DNA of 64,000 nt from contig KV748233.1 of the NCBI GenBank assembly GCA_001692895.1, positions 868,001 through 932,000 on the forward strand, in the 5' to 3' direction. The stretch is from Cenococcum geophilum 1.58 (taxonomy: Eukaryota; Ascomycota; Dothideomycetes; Gloniales; Gloniaceae). A program made the translations under genes and the position numbers. The notes under the pieces are model-generated. The model did no database searches. It saw only the letters and a program-made list of their open reading frames with translations, and was not told the DNA's origin. Positions 1 to 11,766 of the stretch are shown piece after piece; position 1 is the stretch's first letter, and every line of letters begins with the position of its first letter.

Positions 1-1
1 C

Positions 2-1767
2 TACTTTCGGTCCGAAAATACCTATGCCGTTAAACTAGATAAACTAGAAGCACCCCTACCTACTTTAGAAGTCCCCTAGAAACCCATTAAACCGGCTATA
101 AAGCGCGGTTAAGGACGCCCCTAAAAGCACCCTATAACTAAAAACCCTATAATAAAGAATTACTTAACCTTTGTAGGAATATCCGCAAGGCAATCTCCAC
201 CTATAGATATATTAGTTCTAATATAGGAAACCCCTTTTACGGACTTATAACGTAAAGAGATTAACGGACTACTTAAAAAGGGCGTCTTTGCGGTTATAAT
301 GGAGAAAGACGTTCCGCAAGGCGTCCATATATTTAACTTATATTTTATTAATAAAATTAAGCACCCTAACACTAATAAAGCTTTTAAAAAATTAAGGCTT
401 ATTATATAAGCTTATAACAACTAGAGAAAGGGCTTAGTCCTTACGTAATCGCCTATAATTTAATAAGTTAGTTAACGGATTATACTTATACTTACGCCTA
501 AACTATAGTAAACTAGACCTATAGCCTTATACTTATAGGATATCTTATAAGCCTATATATAGTCTAATATTTACCTAAATAGGGACATCTTTATATAACT
601 ACCGCTTAAGCTTAGTTTATAACCAGAAACAATTTTATAGGTTATAAAACCACTTTATAGAGTACTAGAAGCTAGAAACTATTAGTTTAAGATATACTAC
701 TAACACTACGTCTATAAACTTAGGATAGAGCAGTTAACCTATAACCCCTACCTCCTATATACCCTATTAAACGGCCTTAGTATTATTAGACTCTAAATAA
801 ATAATACGCTTTTTTTTAGCGGACTAGACTTTTGCGAACGCTAAAGAAACTAAACTATAAAAGGCTAAGTTCTTAGTAAAGCTATAAGAGTAGTTAACTA
901 AGCAGAATCTAATTAAGTTTAATAGAGGCCTAATTATATAAAAGGGTAACCTAATTAAGCTAACTTAGGAACGCTAAGCTTAAAACCTAAAGCCTATTAT
1001 AGTAAAGCCTATAAATCTTACTAGTTCCCGTAAAGAGACCTATAAAACCATAAATATAAAGGACTAATACGCTGCATAGCGTGTAAGAGGCGCCTATATA
1101 GCTATAGTCTGCCAACCCAAATCTACCTACGACTTATCCTTTACGGCCCAGGTAGTAGATCTGTAAGGAGAAAATATTAAGCAGCTTAATAAGCGCATTT
1201 AATAGCAAATTAATAACGCGATAAGAGGATTTACTTTTATACCACTAGACCTAAATTCCCTTAGTATAAGTATTTACGGACGCCTCCTTTGCTAATAATA
1301 GGGACCTATTATTATAAATCGGCTTTATAATTATACTTACGGACCATAATTAAGACGCAAATATACTGTATTAGTCTTTAATTAAGTGCAAATAAGTAAC
1401 CCGTAGTGTACTAGCTTTTAAACTATATATACTAGCTTATAGATTTAATATAGCAGCTGTAATTAAATTAACGGTCCAGAAGATTCTATAACTAGAGTAG
1501 TTACCCCTAGTTTTATACACCAATTTAAAGTCCCTCTATAACTACCTAGTTAAACTAGGTACGACAAAAAAGAAGAGGCTTATAGTCGACTTAATATACT
1601 TACGTTAGGCCTATAAACAACGTAAGATTATAAAGGTTAAATAGATTAGCAGTAGAGATAACCTAGCGGACGCTATAACTAAGGTAAAGCCATGCCAAGC
1701 TCTTAAAACCCTAATTAACACAAATAAGCTCAGCCTAAAGGTTATAAAATAGGTAGAGCAAGACTAA
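2..1767 (+). pseudogene. pol: CoA gag-pol C-terminal part (reverse transcriptase, RNase H), decayed
   Basis: The reading frame starts at base 2 and resembles the integrase tail, reverse transcriptase and RNase H of fungal Copia polyproteins. Stops are TAA or TAG at positions where CoD has Gln or Trp codons. The reverse-transcriptase active-site pair, Asp-Asp in the family, reads Asn-Asn at 800-805. The RNase H motif VFTDAS is intact at about 1270. Between these two motifs the copy is one base shorter than CoB and CoD, so the C-terminal third is in another frame; a local 2-base loss is visible near 1267. The polyprotein stop is at 1765-1767. Not functional. Confidence 0.88.
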
Positions 1768-2017
1768 CGGAGCATTTATAGTTTAGTTACGGCCCGCCAG
1801 AAAGCCGTATAGTTCACCTACAGCCTATTAAAGGGCCGTATAGTTTATTTTACGGACCATAAGTAGGACTTACGGCTAGCTTAAAGCACCATTTAGGAGG
1901 CAGCCCAAAAGGCACCTTGGAAGGGATTTCCTATATATTTCCTTACGTATTTTATAGTTCTATTAAGGCAATTACGGAGGCTGTATATAAGTAGTTTCAT
2001 TTTCTAAGTACCGCTAG

Positions 2018-2235
2018 TATATAATTACAGCACCTAGTATACGAACGCGTATTTACGCGTTCGTGCACTAACTACCTACGTGCTAACTAATTAGGGGGGA
2101 GGCGCGTCAGTATATAGACTACGTAGTCTACCTTAATAGAATCGACAGTCACCATCGTCTAAAAGAGCATACAATACTATACGTATTTCATGCCCCTGGA
2201 TATAACTCAATTATATTATTAAGTTAATACAAACA
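2018..2235 (+). repeat. CoA 3' LTR, shortened
   Basis: It begins TATATAATTA where sister copies have TGTATAATTA, a G-to-A change in the terminal TG, and ends in CA. It is 218 bp against 268-272 bp in the other copies because part of the internal ACGCGTT-rich repeat block is missing. A two-copy version of the 31-bp repeat of the 3' untranslated region lies just upstream at about 1779-1855. Confidence 0.85.
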
Positions 2236-2594
2236 CCTACTAACGCTTTAAATCGCGCCGCTATAAACCTTATAGTAAGCTATAGCCTTTTTAGGCCCCC
2301 ACCTAAGCCTAGCGGCATTATTTACTTAACTTTATTACGGATTTCCTAGAGTCTAAAACTCCTAATAGCGTAGAGTATAACTTCGTCCTTATCCTCATAG
2401 ACCGTTTTATAAAGCTAGTATACTACTATCTAGTGTATAAGATAATTAATACTACGCGACTTACAGAACTCTTATTTAGAGTCTTTACGTAAATAAAACC
2501 TTTAGATAATATTATCTCTAATAGGGGTAGTATATTTATAAGCGAGTACTAGAGCACTATATGCTACTATCTTCGCGTTTAACGTAAACTTAGT
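2236..2594 (+). pseudogene. pol: G1 integrase core, first piece
   Basis: This is a Ty3/Gypsy integrase segment reading CQR-like zinc-finger tail, then a D-x-F-x-x-x-L-P-like strand, VDRF-like and ISNRGS-like core strands, and stopping at KRKLS. The ISNRGS motif shows Asp replaced by Asn. The frame is broken exactly at 2594 by CoB and resumes at 8932 with TTFHPQT-like residues, the conserved motif expected next in this family. CoA borders it on the left. Confidence 0.85.
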
Positions 2595-2863
2595 TGTATA
2601 ATTATAGCACCTGTTGTACTAACTACGTGCTTACGCGTTTGATACACCAAATACGCGTTTACGCGTTCGGTATACCCACTCGCTTACGCGTCTGGTGCAC
2701 TCCTGAAACACTAGCTAGTTAGGGGGGAGGTGCGTTAGTATATAGACCACGTAGCCCACCTTAATAGAACCGACAGTCACTACCGTCTAAATAAGCATAC
2801 GATACTATACGTATTTCGTGCCCCTAGACACGACTCACTTATACCATTAAATTGGTACCAACA
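2595..2863 (+). repeat. CoB 5' LTR
   Basis: The LTR starts TGTATAATTA and ends CCAACA. Its middle holds degenerate repeats built on CTTACGCGTT with GGTGCAC-like ends. The sequence right after it, CTGATTAGTAAGCGCGC, is conserved in CoC and CoD. That is where the primer-binding site should lie, but I cannot match it to a tRNA by eye. Confidence 0.92.
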
Positions 2864-3392
2864 CTGATTAGTAAGCGCGCATAGATTAGGAGATACGCAC
2901 TTGCTTAGAAGACGTCCAATACTCCACCTTACAAGCCTCTATTTTAGTTAAAGAGAATTAAAGTACTCTAAATTTGGAAGACGTCTAACGCTCCACCTTA
3001 CCTAGAATTACCTTAAATCTACCCTGGTTTTGGAAGACGTTTACGCTCTACCTTAATTAGAGATATTAACTACTGTACCAGTAGTTAACGCGACCATATT
3101 AAGAATATAATTACACCAAGAACGCGACCACCACACCCTACTAAAATACCTTAGCCTCCTCTCTGACCCCTTATAGAGACCCCTTACCCTTTTACAAACT
3201 ATTACGGACCCGTTAATTACTTTTACGGACCATTACGGAGACCTCTTACCCTCCTGTAAACCACTACGGACCTATTAAGACCCTATAAAGACCCCCTTAC
3301 CCTTTTATAAACCGTTATGGGCCCGTTAACCGATTTTACGGACCCTTATAAGACCTCTTCTACCCACTACGCACTACACTACACTACATAGT
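2864..3392 (+). other. CoB 5' leader with tandem repeats
   Basis: This is the untranslated leader between LTR and gag. From about 3165 to 3360 it carries two to three degenerate tandem copies of a unit of roughly 75 bp, recognisable by CCCCTTACCCTTTT followed by TTACGGACCC. The same block precedes gag in CoC (about 55560-55745) and CoD (about 57950-58080). I see no gene. Confidence 0.75.
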
Positions 3393-6300
3393 ATGGCAGA
3401 CATTAGTAAGCAGGTTAATGAAGGTTAAAAGAAGTAGAGATAAGGAGTCGACGTTACGTCTATAGATAATGTTAATAACTATATTAAATTTAAAATCCTT
3501 AAGTACGAATACTTTAAGTTTATAAACGTCGACCTATAGGAGCAATACTAGGAAGACTTTGCGGACTTTATAGAAGCTATCTTTAAGGAATGCAACCCTA
3601 CTACCATCCATAACCTACGGACCCTTTTACGTAACTAAGGCGTATAAGTTAAAAGGAATAAATGGGTTACTATTGCACGGTCCTTATACAATATAATATA
3701 TAAGGAGGACCGAATGGAATAGACTAAGGAAGAAATTCTAGACGAGTATAACACTATTAAGGAACTCTTTACTTCTTTTAAACTTAATATAATTGCTAGC
3801 CTTATACCTAACCCTTTTAACCAAATTCGTCCTATAAACCTAAGCAGTTTCAAAATTAATCTTACTAGCTAAAGTACACCTAATACTCATATTACGGACC
3901 GTAATACCCCCGTAACCCAAATTACGGACTATAATACCCCCGCGAACCAAAATACGGACTAAACCCCTCCCGTTATTCAAACTACAAATCCGCAACCTAT
4001 ATATCCGCAACCTACAAATCCGTAAGCTATAGACCCGTAAACTACCTAAGTAAAGACCTACGGTAAGGAGCTAGCTAACCTAGCTAAGCTCTATACCAAC
4101 GAATCTAAGTACGGCGGTAAAAACAATAACTTTAACTTTAAACTAACTATCTTTACGGACCTCTGTCAAAAGGCCGATATTTCTAAACAGGAGTTTAGCC
4201 AAGCCTACTCTACTATACTACGCGGCCTAGCACTTAACTACTACTACACCAACCTTAAGAGCAACCCCCTTAGTGTTCCCTTTAATAAGCTATGCAAAGC
4301 CATACGTAACTACTTTAAAGGACCGGAATATAGGCGTAATATCCTTACCTAATAGAATGCGACTAAGTTACGGACCGTAATGGATAAGAATACTAAAAAA
4401 TTAACCATAGAGTGCCTACAAATCCTTATTAAAGACCTCCGCCACCTATAGCACGGTCTTAATATTAAGCTTTAAACAGATAACTTCTTGCATAATAAAC
4501 TGATTACGGCCTACTAGGAAATAGAACCCTACAAATACGCCTATTATAAGCCCGCAGACACTATAGCTAGCCTTATTAACGATTTACGGTCCTCTATTAC
4601 AACGTACAAAGCCTTAAACCCGCTAGGCAGTACTTAAGCTTTTATTACGGACCTGCAAAATCCGCAACCTAATTTAAATACCTACTTTATAGACCGCCGA
4701 TACCGCTAGCAGTATCCGCATCAACCAGGTTCTACCCGCAACCTCCACAGCAACTCCTATACAAAAGTATACCCCCATAAATAAACCAGTTAGAAGTGCT
4801 TTATGTGCGGCAAGGAAGGATATTGGTCTATAAGGCATACCTAGGAAGAATATAACAAGTCTAGGAAGAGACTTAATAACTGGATTAATTAGTTTATTTT
4901 AGAATATAAAGGAGAGGAAGTAGAGGAGCCCCCTAACGAGTTAATAGAAGCCCTTATAATTAACTTTAACTTAGACGCTTAGGAATAGGAGACCTTAGAG
5001 ATATTTCTAACTACTTTTAGACCTTTTACGGACAGTTAAGCCTTTAATACTATAACCGTATTAGCCAACCGCTCCTTTATACACTTAATTACACCCGAAA
5101 ACTGGCCCATAAGTATACCTGTTGGACCCATTACGGACATTACAGACCGCGAATAGGACCTATTTGCATATATTACTACAGAACGCTATACCCCTAAAGA
5201 ATTCTATAGCGTTATAATCAATATAGGTGCCTCTAAGAAGTCTTCTATAAGTTACGGACAATACCTTGCATATAAGACTACCGTAAATTATAATACGGAC
5301 ATTAACACTATACAAGCTGGGGCCGTAAACGTCCAATTTGGCATTAGTTTAACCGCATTAATTAGATTAGTCGCAGTTAAGACCCTAATTAGCCTAGTTA
5401 ACTTCTATATAGTAAAAGCGGACACCCCTTTTCTACTCTGTCTTGCAGATATAGACAGGTTATAGGTCTACTACAACAATATTATAGACACCTTAACTAG
5501 CCCCGCAACTGCCCTAGGAAGCAAGTATATTACCCTACCAATTACACGACGATTTAGACACCCGTTCCTTATATAGGGAGAGACTTTACGGACCTACATT
5601 TAGGAATCTTTTAACTATAACCCATACTACCTTACCAGTACTAAAATCCACCATTTACACCGCCGTTTCGGCTACCCGTTAGCCGAAAAGCTATATAGAG
5701 TTCTTAAACGCTCTAGACATAACAACGTTAATAGGAAGGCAATTAACCACCTAACTAAATACTGCTCTTTTTGCCAGAAATACGGACGTTCCCTAAGCAG
5801 ATTTAAGTTCACCCTTTATAAGGACCTTGACTTTAACCACTTAGTGTATATAAATATTATGTATATTAACGGCAGTCTAGTATTACATATAGTTAACGAG
5901 GCAACCCGCTATTAAGCCGCCCGTTAGTTACAAAATATATCCATAAAATATACTTAGGACATTTTACGGACCTACTAGATTAATACATACCTTAGACCCC
6001 CTAAGTATATCACCTATAACGCTAGTAGGAACTTTATTAGTAAGGAATTCCAATAGTACGCTACGGCCATAGCTATTTTAACAAAAGCCGTTCCAGTTAA
6101 GGCGCACTAGTCCGTTGGACTTATTAAGCGAGCTTACCTAGCTTTATAGAGAGCTTACTAAATTATTATAGACGAGTATAAGAATATCTAAAAAGAACTA
6201 GCTTTATAGATGGCCGTAAAAGCCGTTAACGATACCGCTAGCCCTAACGGACTAGTACCTACCCTTTTAGTCTACGGAGCCTACTTAAGGATAAGCAAAC

Positions 6301-8375
6301 TGGACCCTCCTGCCCCGTCCATTATAGATTAAGCAGCTGTAATACGGAAGGCAATGGCCGAAATAGTTAAATTACGGGCTAAATAAACTGTTAATAACGC
6401 TCTGTACTACCGCAACGGACCTAATATAACCCCAGTACACAACCTCCCGCTTAACTCTAAAGTCCTTATATAGCGTAAAAGCGGCAATTAGACTAGACCT
6501 TACCATTTATTAGCCGTAGAAGACGAGACCTACTGTGTATAGCTCCCTAGCGGACTAATAAGCTTCAAAAGCACGTCCATAAAACCCTATTTTCGGTCCG
6601 AAAACATCTATAACGTTAAGCTAGACGAACTAAAAGCACCTGCCGAATTAGATAAACTAAAAGCACCCTTACCTACCCTAGAGGTCCCCTAGAAACCCAA
6701 TAAACCTACGGAACCTGCTATAAAGCGTGGCCGAGAACGCCCCCGCAAGAACCCCGTAATGGAGAATTACCTAACCTCCACAGGCATATCCGCAAAGCAA
6801 TCTTCGCCTACAGATATATTAGTTCTAGTATAGGAAACCCCTTTTACGGACTTATGACGCAAAGAGATCAACGGACTACTTAAAAAGGGCGTCTTTATAG
6901 TTATAACGGAGAGAGACGTTCCGTAAGGCGTCCGTATATTTAACTCGCGCTTTATTAATAAAATTAAGCACCCTAGTACTAACAAAGCCTTTAAAAAGTT
7001 AAGGCTTGTTATATAAGCTTATAATAACCAGGGAAAGGACCTCGTCCTTACGTAATCGCCTATAATTTAATGGGTTAGTTAACGGATTATATTTGTGCTT
7101 ACGCCGGGACTATAGTAAACTAAACCCGTAGCCCTTTACTTATAAAATATCTTGCAAGCCTATATGCAGTCCAATACCTACCTAAGTAGGGACATCTTTA
7201 TACGGCTACCACTTAAGCTTAATCTGCAACCAGGAATAATTTTATAGGTTATAAAACCACTTTACGGAGTGCCGGAAGCTAGAAACTACTAGTTTAAGAT
7301 ATACCACCAGTACCACGTTAGTAAACTTAAGATAGAGTAGTTAACCTATAACCCTTGCCTCCTATATACCCTATTAAACGGCCTTAGCATTATTAGACTT
7401 TAAACGGACAATACCCTCTTTTTAGCAGACTAAACTTTTATGGACGCGGAAGAGACCAAACTGTAAGAAGCCAAGTTCCTAGTAAAGCCGTAAGAGCAGT
7501 TAACTAAATAAACTCCAATTAAGTTTAACGGAGGCTTAATTACATAAAAGGGCAACTTAATTTAGCTAACTTAGGAAAGCTAAGCTTAAAACCTAAAGCC
7601 CGTTACGGCAAAGCCTACGGACCTTACTAGTTCCCGCGGAGAGACCTATAAGACTATAAATACAAAGGACCAATACGCTGTATAGCGTGCAAGAGGTGCC
7701 TATATTGCCACAATCTGTTAACCCAAATCTGCCTATAACTTATCCTTTGCGGCTTAGGCAGTAGATCTGTAAGAAGAAAATATTAAGCAGCTTAATAAGC
7801 GTATCTAATAGCAAATTAATAATGCGATAAGAGGATTTACTTTTATACCACTAGACCTAAATTCTATTAGCGTAATGGTATTTATAGACGCCTCCTTTGC
7901 CAATAATAGGGACCTATCATCGCAAATTAGCTTTATAATTGTACTTACGGACTATAACCAAGACGTAAATATACTATATTAGTCTTTAATTAAATGCAAA
8001 CAAGTAACCCGTAGTGTACTAGCTTCTAAACTATATATACTAGCCTATAGCTTTAATATAGCAGCCGTAATCAAATCAACAATCTAGAAGATCCTATAAT
8101 TAAAGCAGCTACCCCTGGTTTTATACACCAATTCAAAATCTCTCTACGACTGCCTAGTCAAGCTAGGTACAACACAGGAGAAGAGACTCATGGTCGACCT
8201 AATATGCTTACATTAGGCCTATGAACGACGTGAGATTACGGAGGTCAAATAGATCACTAGCGGAGATAACCCAGCAGACGCCATAACTAAGGCAAAGCTG
8301 TGTTAAGCTCTTAAGACCCTAATTAACATAAATAAACTTAACCTAAAAGTTATAAAATGGGTAGAGCGAGACTAA
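3393..8375 (+). pseudogene. gag-pol: CoB gag-pol polyprotein, RIP-inactivated
   Basis: This is one frame of 1,661 codons from ATG (MADISKQ) to TAA, 4,983 bases, so no net frameshift. Domains in order: gag; a Thr/Pro/Asn-rich repeat hinge near 3870-4050; a zinc knuckle at 4797 reading C-x2-C-x4-Y-x4-H; aspartic protease with DTG changed to NIG at 5220; the pre-integrase HHCC zinc finger (His near 5650, CSFC at 5763); integrase core with its first Asp changed to Asn at 5853; reverse transcriptase with the Asp-Asp pair read as Asp-Asn at 7407-7412; and RNase H (VFIDAS at 7878). In-frame TAA/TAG stops occur throughout at Gln/Trp sites. The product would have copied and integrated the element. Confidence 0.93.
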
Positions 8376-8388
8376 CGGAGCATTTACG

Positions 8389-8500
8389 GTTCAGTTACGG
8401 CCCGCTGGAAGGCCGCACGGTTTATTTACAGCCCGTCAAAAGGCTGTATAGTTTATTTACGGCCCATTAAAAGGCCGCACAGTTCATTTTACGGACCGTA
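8389..8500 (+). repeat. 31-bp tandem repeat in the Copia 3' untranslated region
   Basis: Three degenerate units follow the stop codon, each built as GTTTATTTACGGCCC, a short spacer, and AAGGCCGCAC. Each unit can pair with itself because ACGGCC faces GGCCGT. CoA (1779-1855) and CoD (63122-63200) have two units, so copy number varies between family members. Confidence 0.75.
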
Positions 8501-8657
8501 AAGCAGGGCCTATAGCTAGCTTAGGGCACCGTTTGGAAGGTAGCCCAGAGGGCACCTTGGAAGGGATTTCCTATGTATTTTCTTACCCCTTTTATAGTTC
8601 TATTGAGGCAATTACGGAGGCTATACACAAGTGGTTCCATTTTCCAAGTACCGCCAG

Positions 8658-8926
8658 TGTATAATTACAGCACCTGTTGTACTAACCACGTGCTTACGCG
8701 TTTAATACACCAAGTACGCGTTTACGCGTTCGGTATACCTACTTGCTTACGCGTCTGGTGCACTCCTAAAACACTAGCTAGTTAGGGGGGAGGTGCGTTA
8801 GTATATAGACCACGTAGCCCACCTTAATAGAACCGACAGTCACCACCGTCTAAATAAGCATACAATACTATACGTATTTCGTGCCCCTAGACACGACTTA
8901 CTTATACCATTAAATTGGTACCAACA
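8658..8926 (+). repeat. CoB 3' LTR
   Basis: It is 269 bp, TGTATAATTA to CCAACA, the same length as the 5' LTR. The bases just upstream (TTCCAAGTACCGCCAG) are not a polypurine tract, and the same is true in CoA and CoD. It is followed by TTAGT, the target duplication, and then by resumed G1 coding sequence. Confidence 0.93.
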
Positions 8927-8931
8927 TTAGT

Positions 8932-9890
8932 ACTACATTCTACTTATAAATAAATGGTTAGATAAAGCGTTAGAACTAGGAGCTTAAGGTATACCTACAT
9001 ATATTTACAAACTAGGAATAGTCCAATTAGGCCTCCCTACTTAAAGAAGTAGCCTTTACTTATAACTCTAAGGTCTATACTATAATAAAGCATTCCCCTA
9101 TTAAGCTCGGCTATAGCTAGCTACTAAATGTCCTAAATAGAGTCTTAGATAGCGTTTAAGACGCCTAGTAAGGTAGAAAGAGGTTTAAGTTAACAAATGT
9201 CTAACTTGTAGAGACGCACCTATAACGCCTACGCCTTATATATAAGGCAGCGGCGGCGTCAATAATGCACGCCTAAAAGCTTTAGGTAAAATACTATAAT
9301 CGTCACCACCTAGCTAAGTACTTCGCCGTTAGTAAACGAGTCCTACTCTTCTCTAAGAACATTTATACGAAATGTCCTTATAAAAAACTTAACTATAAGT
9401 TTATAGGACCGTTTTAGATCCTAGAGCGCGTAGGGTAGTAAGTATATAAGCTAGAGCTTCTACCTACTATAGCACAGCTCCACCTAGTCTTTTATATTTC
9501 CCTACTAGAGCCTTATAGGTTACGCCCTAGGCTTTAACCCCTAGTAGTAAAAGAGCTTAAGGAAGGTAGCTAGGAAGTAAAAGTAATTATCGCCTACTAA
9601 GATCGTGCTAGATAACCGCAGTATCTTATTAAATGGCTAGGATGGCTAAATAAGTATAATAAATGGAAATATAAGACAGAACTTAAGAATTGTTAATAAC
9701 TGCTGGATAAGTACCGCAAGTAGAATACCCTAGCCTTATAGCTAAAGCGTAGGCGAAAAGCAAGCGCCGCTATTAAAATATAACCTATATTAAAGCGGAA
9801 TAAAGGACGTTTAAAGGGATTAAAGAATAAGTAACGATTGCTATAACTTATAGGTGAGGCCACGGTATATACTAGCAATGAAGCTTAATT
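8932..9890 (+). pseudogene. pol: G1 integrase C-terminal half and chromodomain
   Basis: This resumes the G1 polyprotein after CoB. It reads HPQTNGQTKR-like residues (degraded), then a GPF-x-I-like C-terminal integrase strand near 9400, an LHLVFYISLL strand near 9480, and a chromodomain at about 9590-9710 with YLIKW and W aromatic positions. A Lys/Arg-rich tail follows to about 9890. Chromodomains of chromoviruses direct integration to heterochromatin. Many stops lie at Gln/Trp codons. Confidence 0.85.
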
Positions 9891-10683
9891 TAGAAAGTAC
9901 CCTTCCTAGACTTAATTCGTTACTCTATACTAGCTAAGTAGATTATTTATATATTAGAAAATAGGCCTATTTATAATTAGGGTCCATTTAACTAGGGTTT
10001 ATAACCTGCTAGTAACCCACTAGTGGTAACCTATACCAATAACTTATACTATTTTACGTATATACTACGTAGATAACGCATAAGGCTAAAATATGGGTTA
10101 GCGGTGGGTCTAATAGGTATATAGCCTTACCGTCCTAATCTAGCTGTATGCAAATAACCTATAACCTACCCGCGAAGTATATACGGCGCTACGCCGGTAT
10201 AGCGTAAGGCTAAAGTAGGGTTAGCGGCGGATTTAATAGGCATATAGCCTTACCGTTTATAAATCTGGCTGTATATAAATAACCTATAACCTACCTATAA
10301 GGTACTAGCGACCTACCTATATAAGTAAGCTTTGGAATATTTCTAGTCTACCGAATTTAGGCGATAGTATTAAGCTCTACTAGCTTTATCTATTAAATAG
10401 ACTAATTAGGATTTTCTATACTAGGTATATAAAATTGCTACTAGCTCGGTTAAATGCGGGGGAGTCTTAGCAAGGCAAATCTAACTAATTAGACAACTTT
10501 AACCGCCGGTTAAAGTTCCTTAACATCTTTATACCGCGTATATATACTACCCATCTCTCTATACGCAAAATTAAGATACTCTTTCCCCTCTAAATTTTTT
10601 CCTTACTAAGGTTTTCTATAGGGTTTTATTAAGGCTTAAGTATATAAAGGATTAGGGATGACTCTTTTTAAAAGGGGGAGCAT
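9891..10683 (+). other. G1 3' untranslated region with direct repeats and palindromes
   Basis: I see no gene here. A unit of about 110 bp occurs twice with a period of 124 bp (about 10077-10192 and 10201-10315), marked by AAGGCTAAA and TATAGCCTTACCGT. Two near-perfect palindromes follow: 10411-10435 (ATTTTC arms) and 10495-10517 (AACTTTAACC arms). Related palindromes occur in the G2 3' region and in X. A polypurine tract, AAAAGGGGGAG, lies at 10670-10680 just before the LTR. Confidence 0.7.
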
Positions 10684-10895
10684 TATTAGGTAAAACCTAA
10701 GTAAATAGTTATATAGCTGTAAGGTATAGGCGACCCCGGGGCAACCTAGGGGTAACTCGCCCGTAGGGTACGTGCTCTATATATACTTAGGGAAAACCCT
10801 TTCTACCTCGCATATAGACTCCTCCTTTTCCCTTAAGGATTTGTCTCTATCTATATAATATACCTATTATTCTATTATTAGACTCCCTATCTACA
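10684..10895 (+). repeat. G1 3' LTR (probable)
   Basis: It directly follows the polypurine tract. It starts TATTAGG, consistent with an original TGTTAGG, and ends CTACA, where a different Gypsy pol frame (H) takes over in mid-protein. The 5' LTR is outside the window, so the edges rest on the polypurine tract and the frame change only. G1 therefore seems to lie inside H. Confidence 0.65.
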
Positions 10896-11512
10896 TCCTT
10901 ACCTTATAGATAAATAAGTATAGGCGCGAGCCTAACTTTACTATAGGTAATATGGTCTAGGTTATAATAAAAAACTAAAAAATAGAACAACTTAGCTATA
11001 AGCTAGACTATTAAATAGCAGGACTGTATAAGGTCTTTTTTTTTAAAAAAAAAAGGAGTAACTTATATAAGGTAAAGCTCCTAGATTTAATAAAGATTTA
11101 CCCTATTTTCTCGCCAGATAAGCTATATAAAGCTATAGATAACCTATTACCCGGACAAAAAAATAAACCCCCCTTGCCAATTTAAGTTAATAGCTACTAT
11201 AAATAGGAAATTAAAGAAATACTAGTCTATAAACTAGTAAGAAGAACGCTAAAATACTATATTAGTTAAAAAAGCTATAACCTAGATCCTACTTAATACC
11301 CTATATAAAACTTTATTAGCAGTCCTTATAAGCTTTAAAAGTTTTATAGCTGTTACCCTAATAAACTAAAACTCTTAAAGTACCTAAATAAGTAAATTAA
11401 GTGCTAATACAGTAAAGATAATAGGCTACTAAAAGGATATAAAGATAAAAACGCCCTATAGGAGTAATATAGATATATAAAGCCTAAAGGCAGGCTTTAC
11501 TAAGGGGGGGGG
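10896..11512 (+). pseudogene. pol: H: Gypsy integrase C-terminus and chromodomain
   Basis: The frame reads a GNMVWV-like strand near 10945, then SYKLDYQIAG, IFSPDKL near 11115, the Gypsy hallmark LLPGQ near 11150, and a chromodomain at about 11200-11340 ending FYSCYPNKL. This order is typical of the pol end of fungal chromoviruses. Its upstream part must lie left of the window, beyond G1. Stops are at Gln/Trp sites. A homopolymer block TTTTTTTTTAAAAAAAAAA near 11040 lies inside the frame. A polypurine tract of nine G at 11504-11512 ends the internal region. Confidence 0.8.
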
Positions 11513-11515
11513 TAA

Positions 11516-11766
11516 TATTACGGCACTAGCAGAAAATAATAGAACTTAGTTAGTAGAACTTAGTAGAACTTTATATTAGCAAGTTACCACAAATTACCGC
11601 ATCTTACGGTCATGTAACGCGAAGATTTTATAAAATATTAAGCGGCGCTACTCTTCTTCTCCTTTTCTTTCTCTAGCTTTAGATCCTCGTTTATAGACAA
11701 TCTAATTATATAGGCTTGCGCCTCCCTTATACCGCGCTCGTGCCTCGATTAACTAAGTTGCTAACA
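11516..11766 (+). repeat. H 3' LTR (probable)
   Basis: It starts TATTACGGCAC right after the G-tract, which resembles the TGTTACGG start of the C and G2 families after a G-to-A change, and ends GCTAACA. It is about 251 bp. The mate is not in the window, so the right edge is inferred from the CA end. Confidence 0.6.

Larger units (their letters stand above)
1..2235 (+). mobile_element. CoA: 3' part of a RIP-mutated Ty1/Copia element
   Basis: This is the right end of a Copia-type LTR retrotransposon whose 5' part lies outside the window. It runs from the gag-pol frame just before reverse transcriptase to the end of its 3' LTR. It aligns along its length with CoB and CoD further right. The base after its LTR begins the integrase of Gypsy G1 in mid-protein, so CoA was probably inserted in G1. 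The other junction and target duplication cannot be seen. Confidence 0.9.
2595..8926 (+). mobile_element. CoB: complete but dead Ty1/Copia element
   Basis: This is a full-length 6,332-bp element with two LTRs of exactly 269 bp, a leader, and one gag-pol frame. The 5-bp target duplication TTAGT is present at 2590-2594 and 8927-8931. It sits in the G1 integrase; deleting the element and one TTAGT rejoins that protein frame. About ten base differences separate the two LTRs by eye, and all of them are transitions, which fits RIP rather than random decay. Confidence 0.95.

Noticed and set aside
160..372. Minus-strand frames of about 70 codons here and at 6767-6985 and 61501-61695
   Set aside because: They are antisense shadows of the Copia reverse-transcriptase start; similar because the sense protein is similar.
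2864..2890. tRNA-complementary primer-binding site after the Copia LTR
   Set aside because: CTGATTAGTAAGCGCGC is conserved, but I cannot match it to a tRNA by eye and the family might use an internal tRNA fragment.
8573..8785. Plus-strand frame of 70 codons
   Set aside because: It crosses the 3' untranslated region and LTR of CoB; the equivalent in CoD (63131-63619) has a different length and start.
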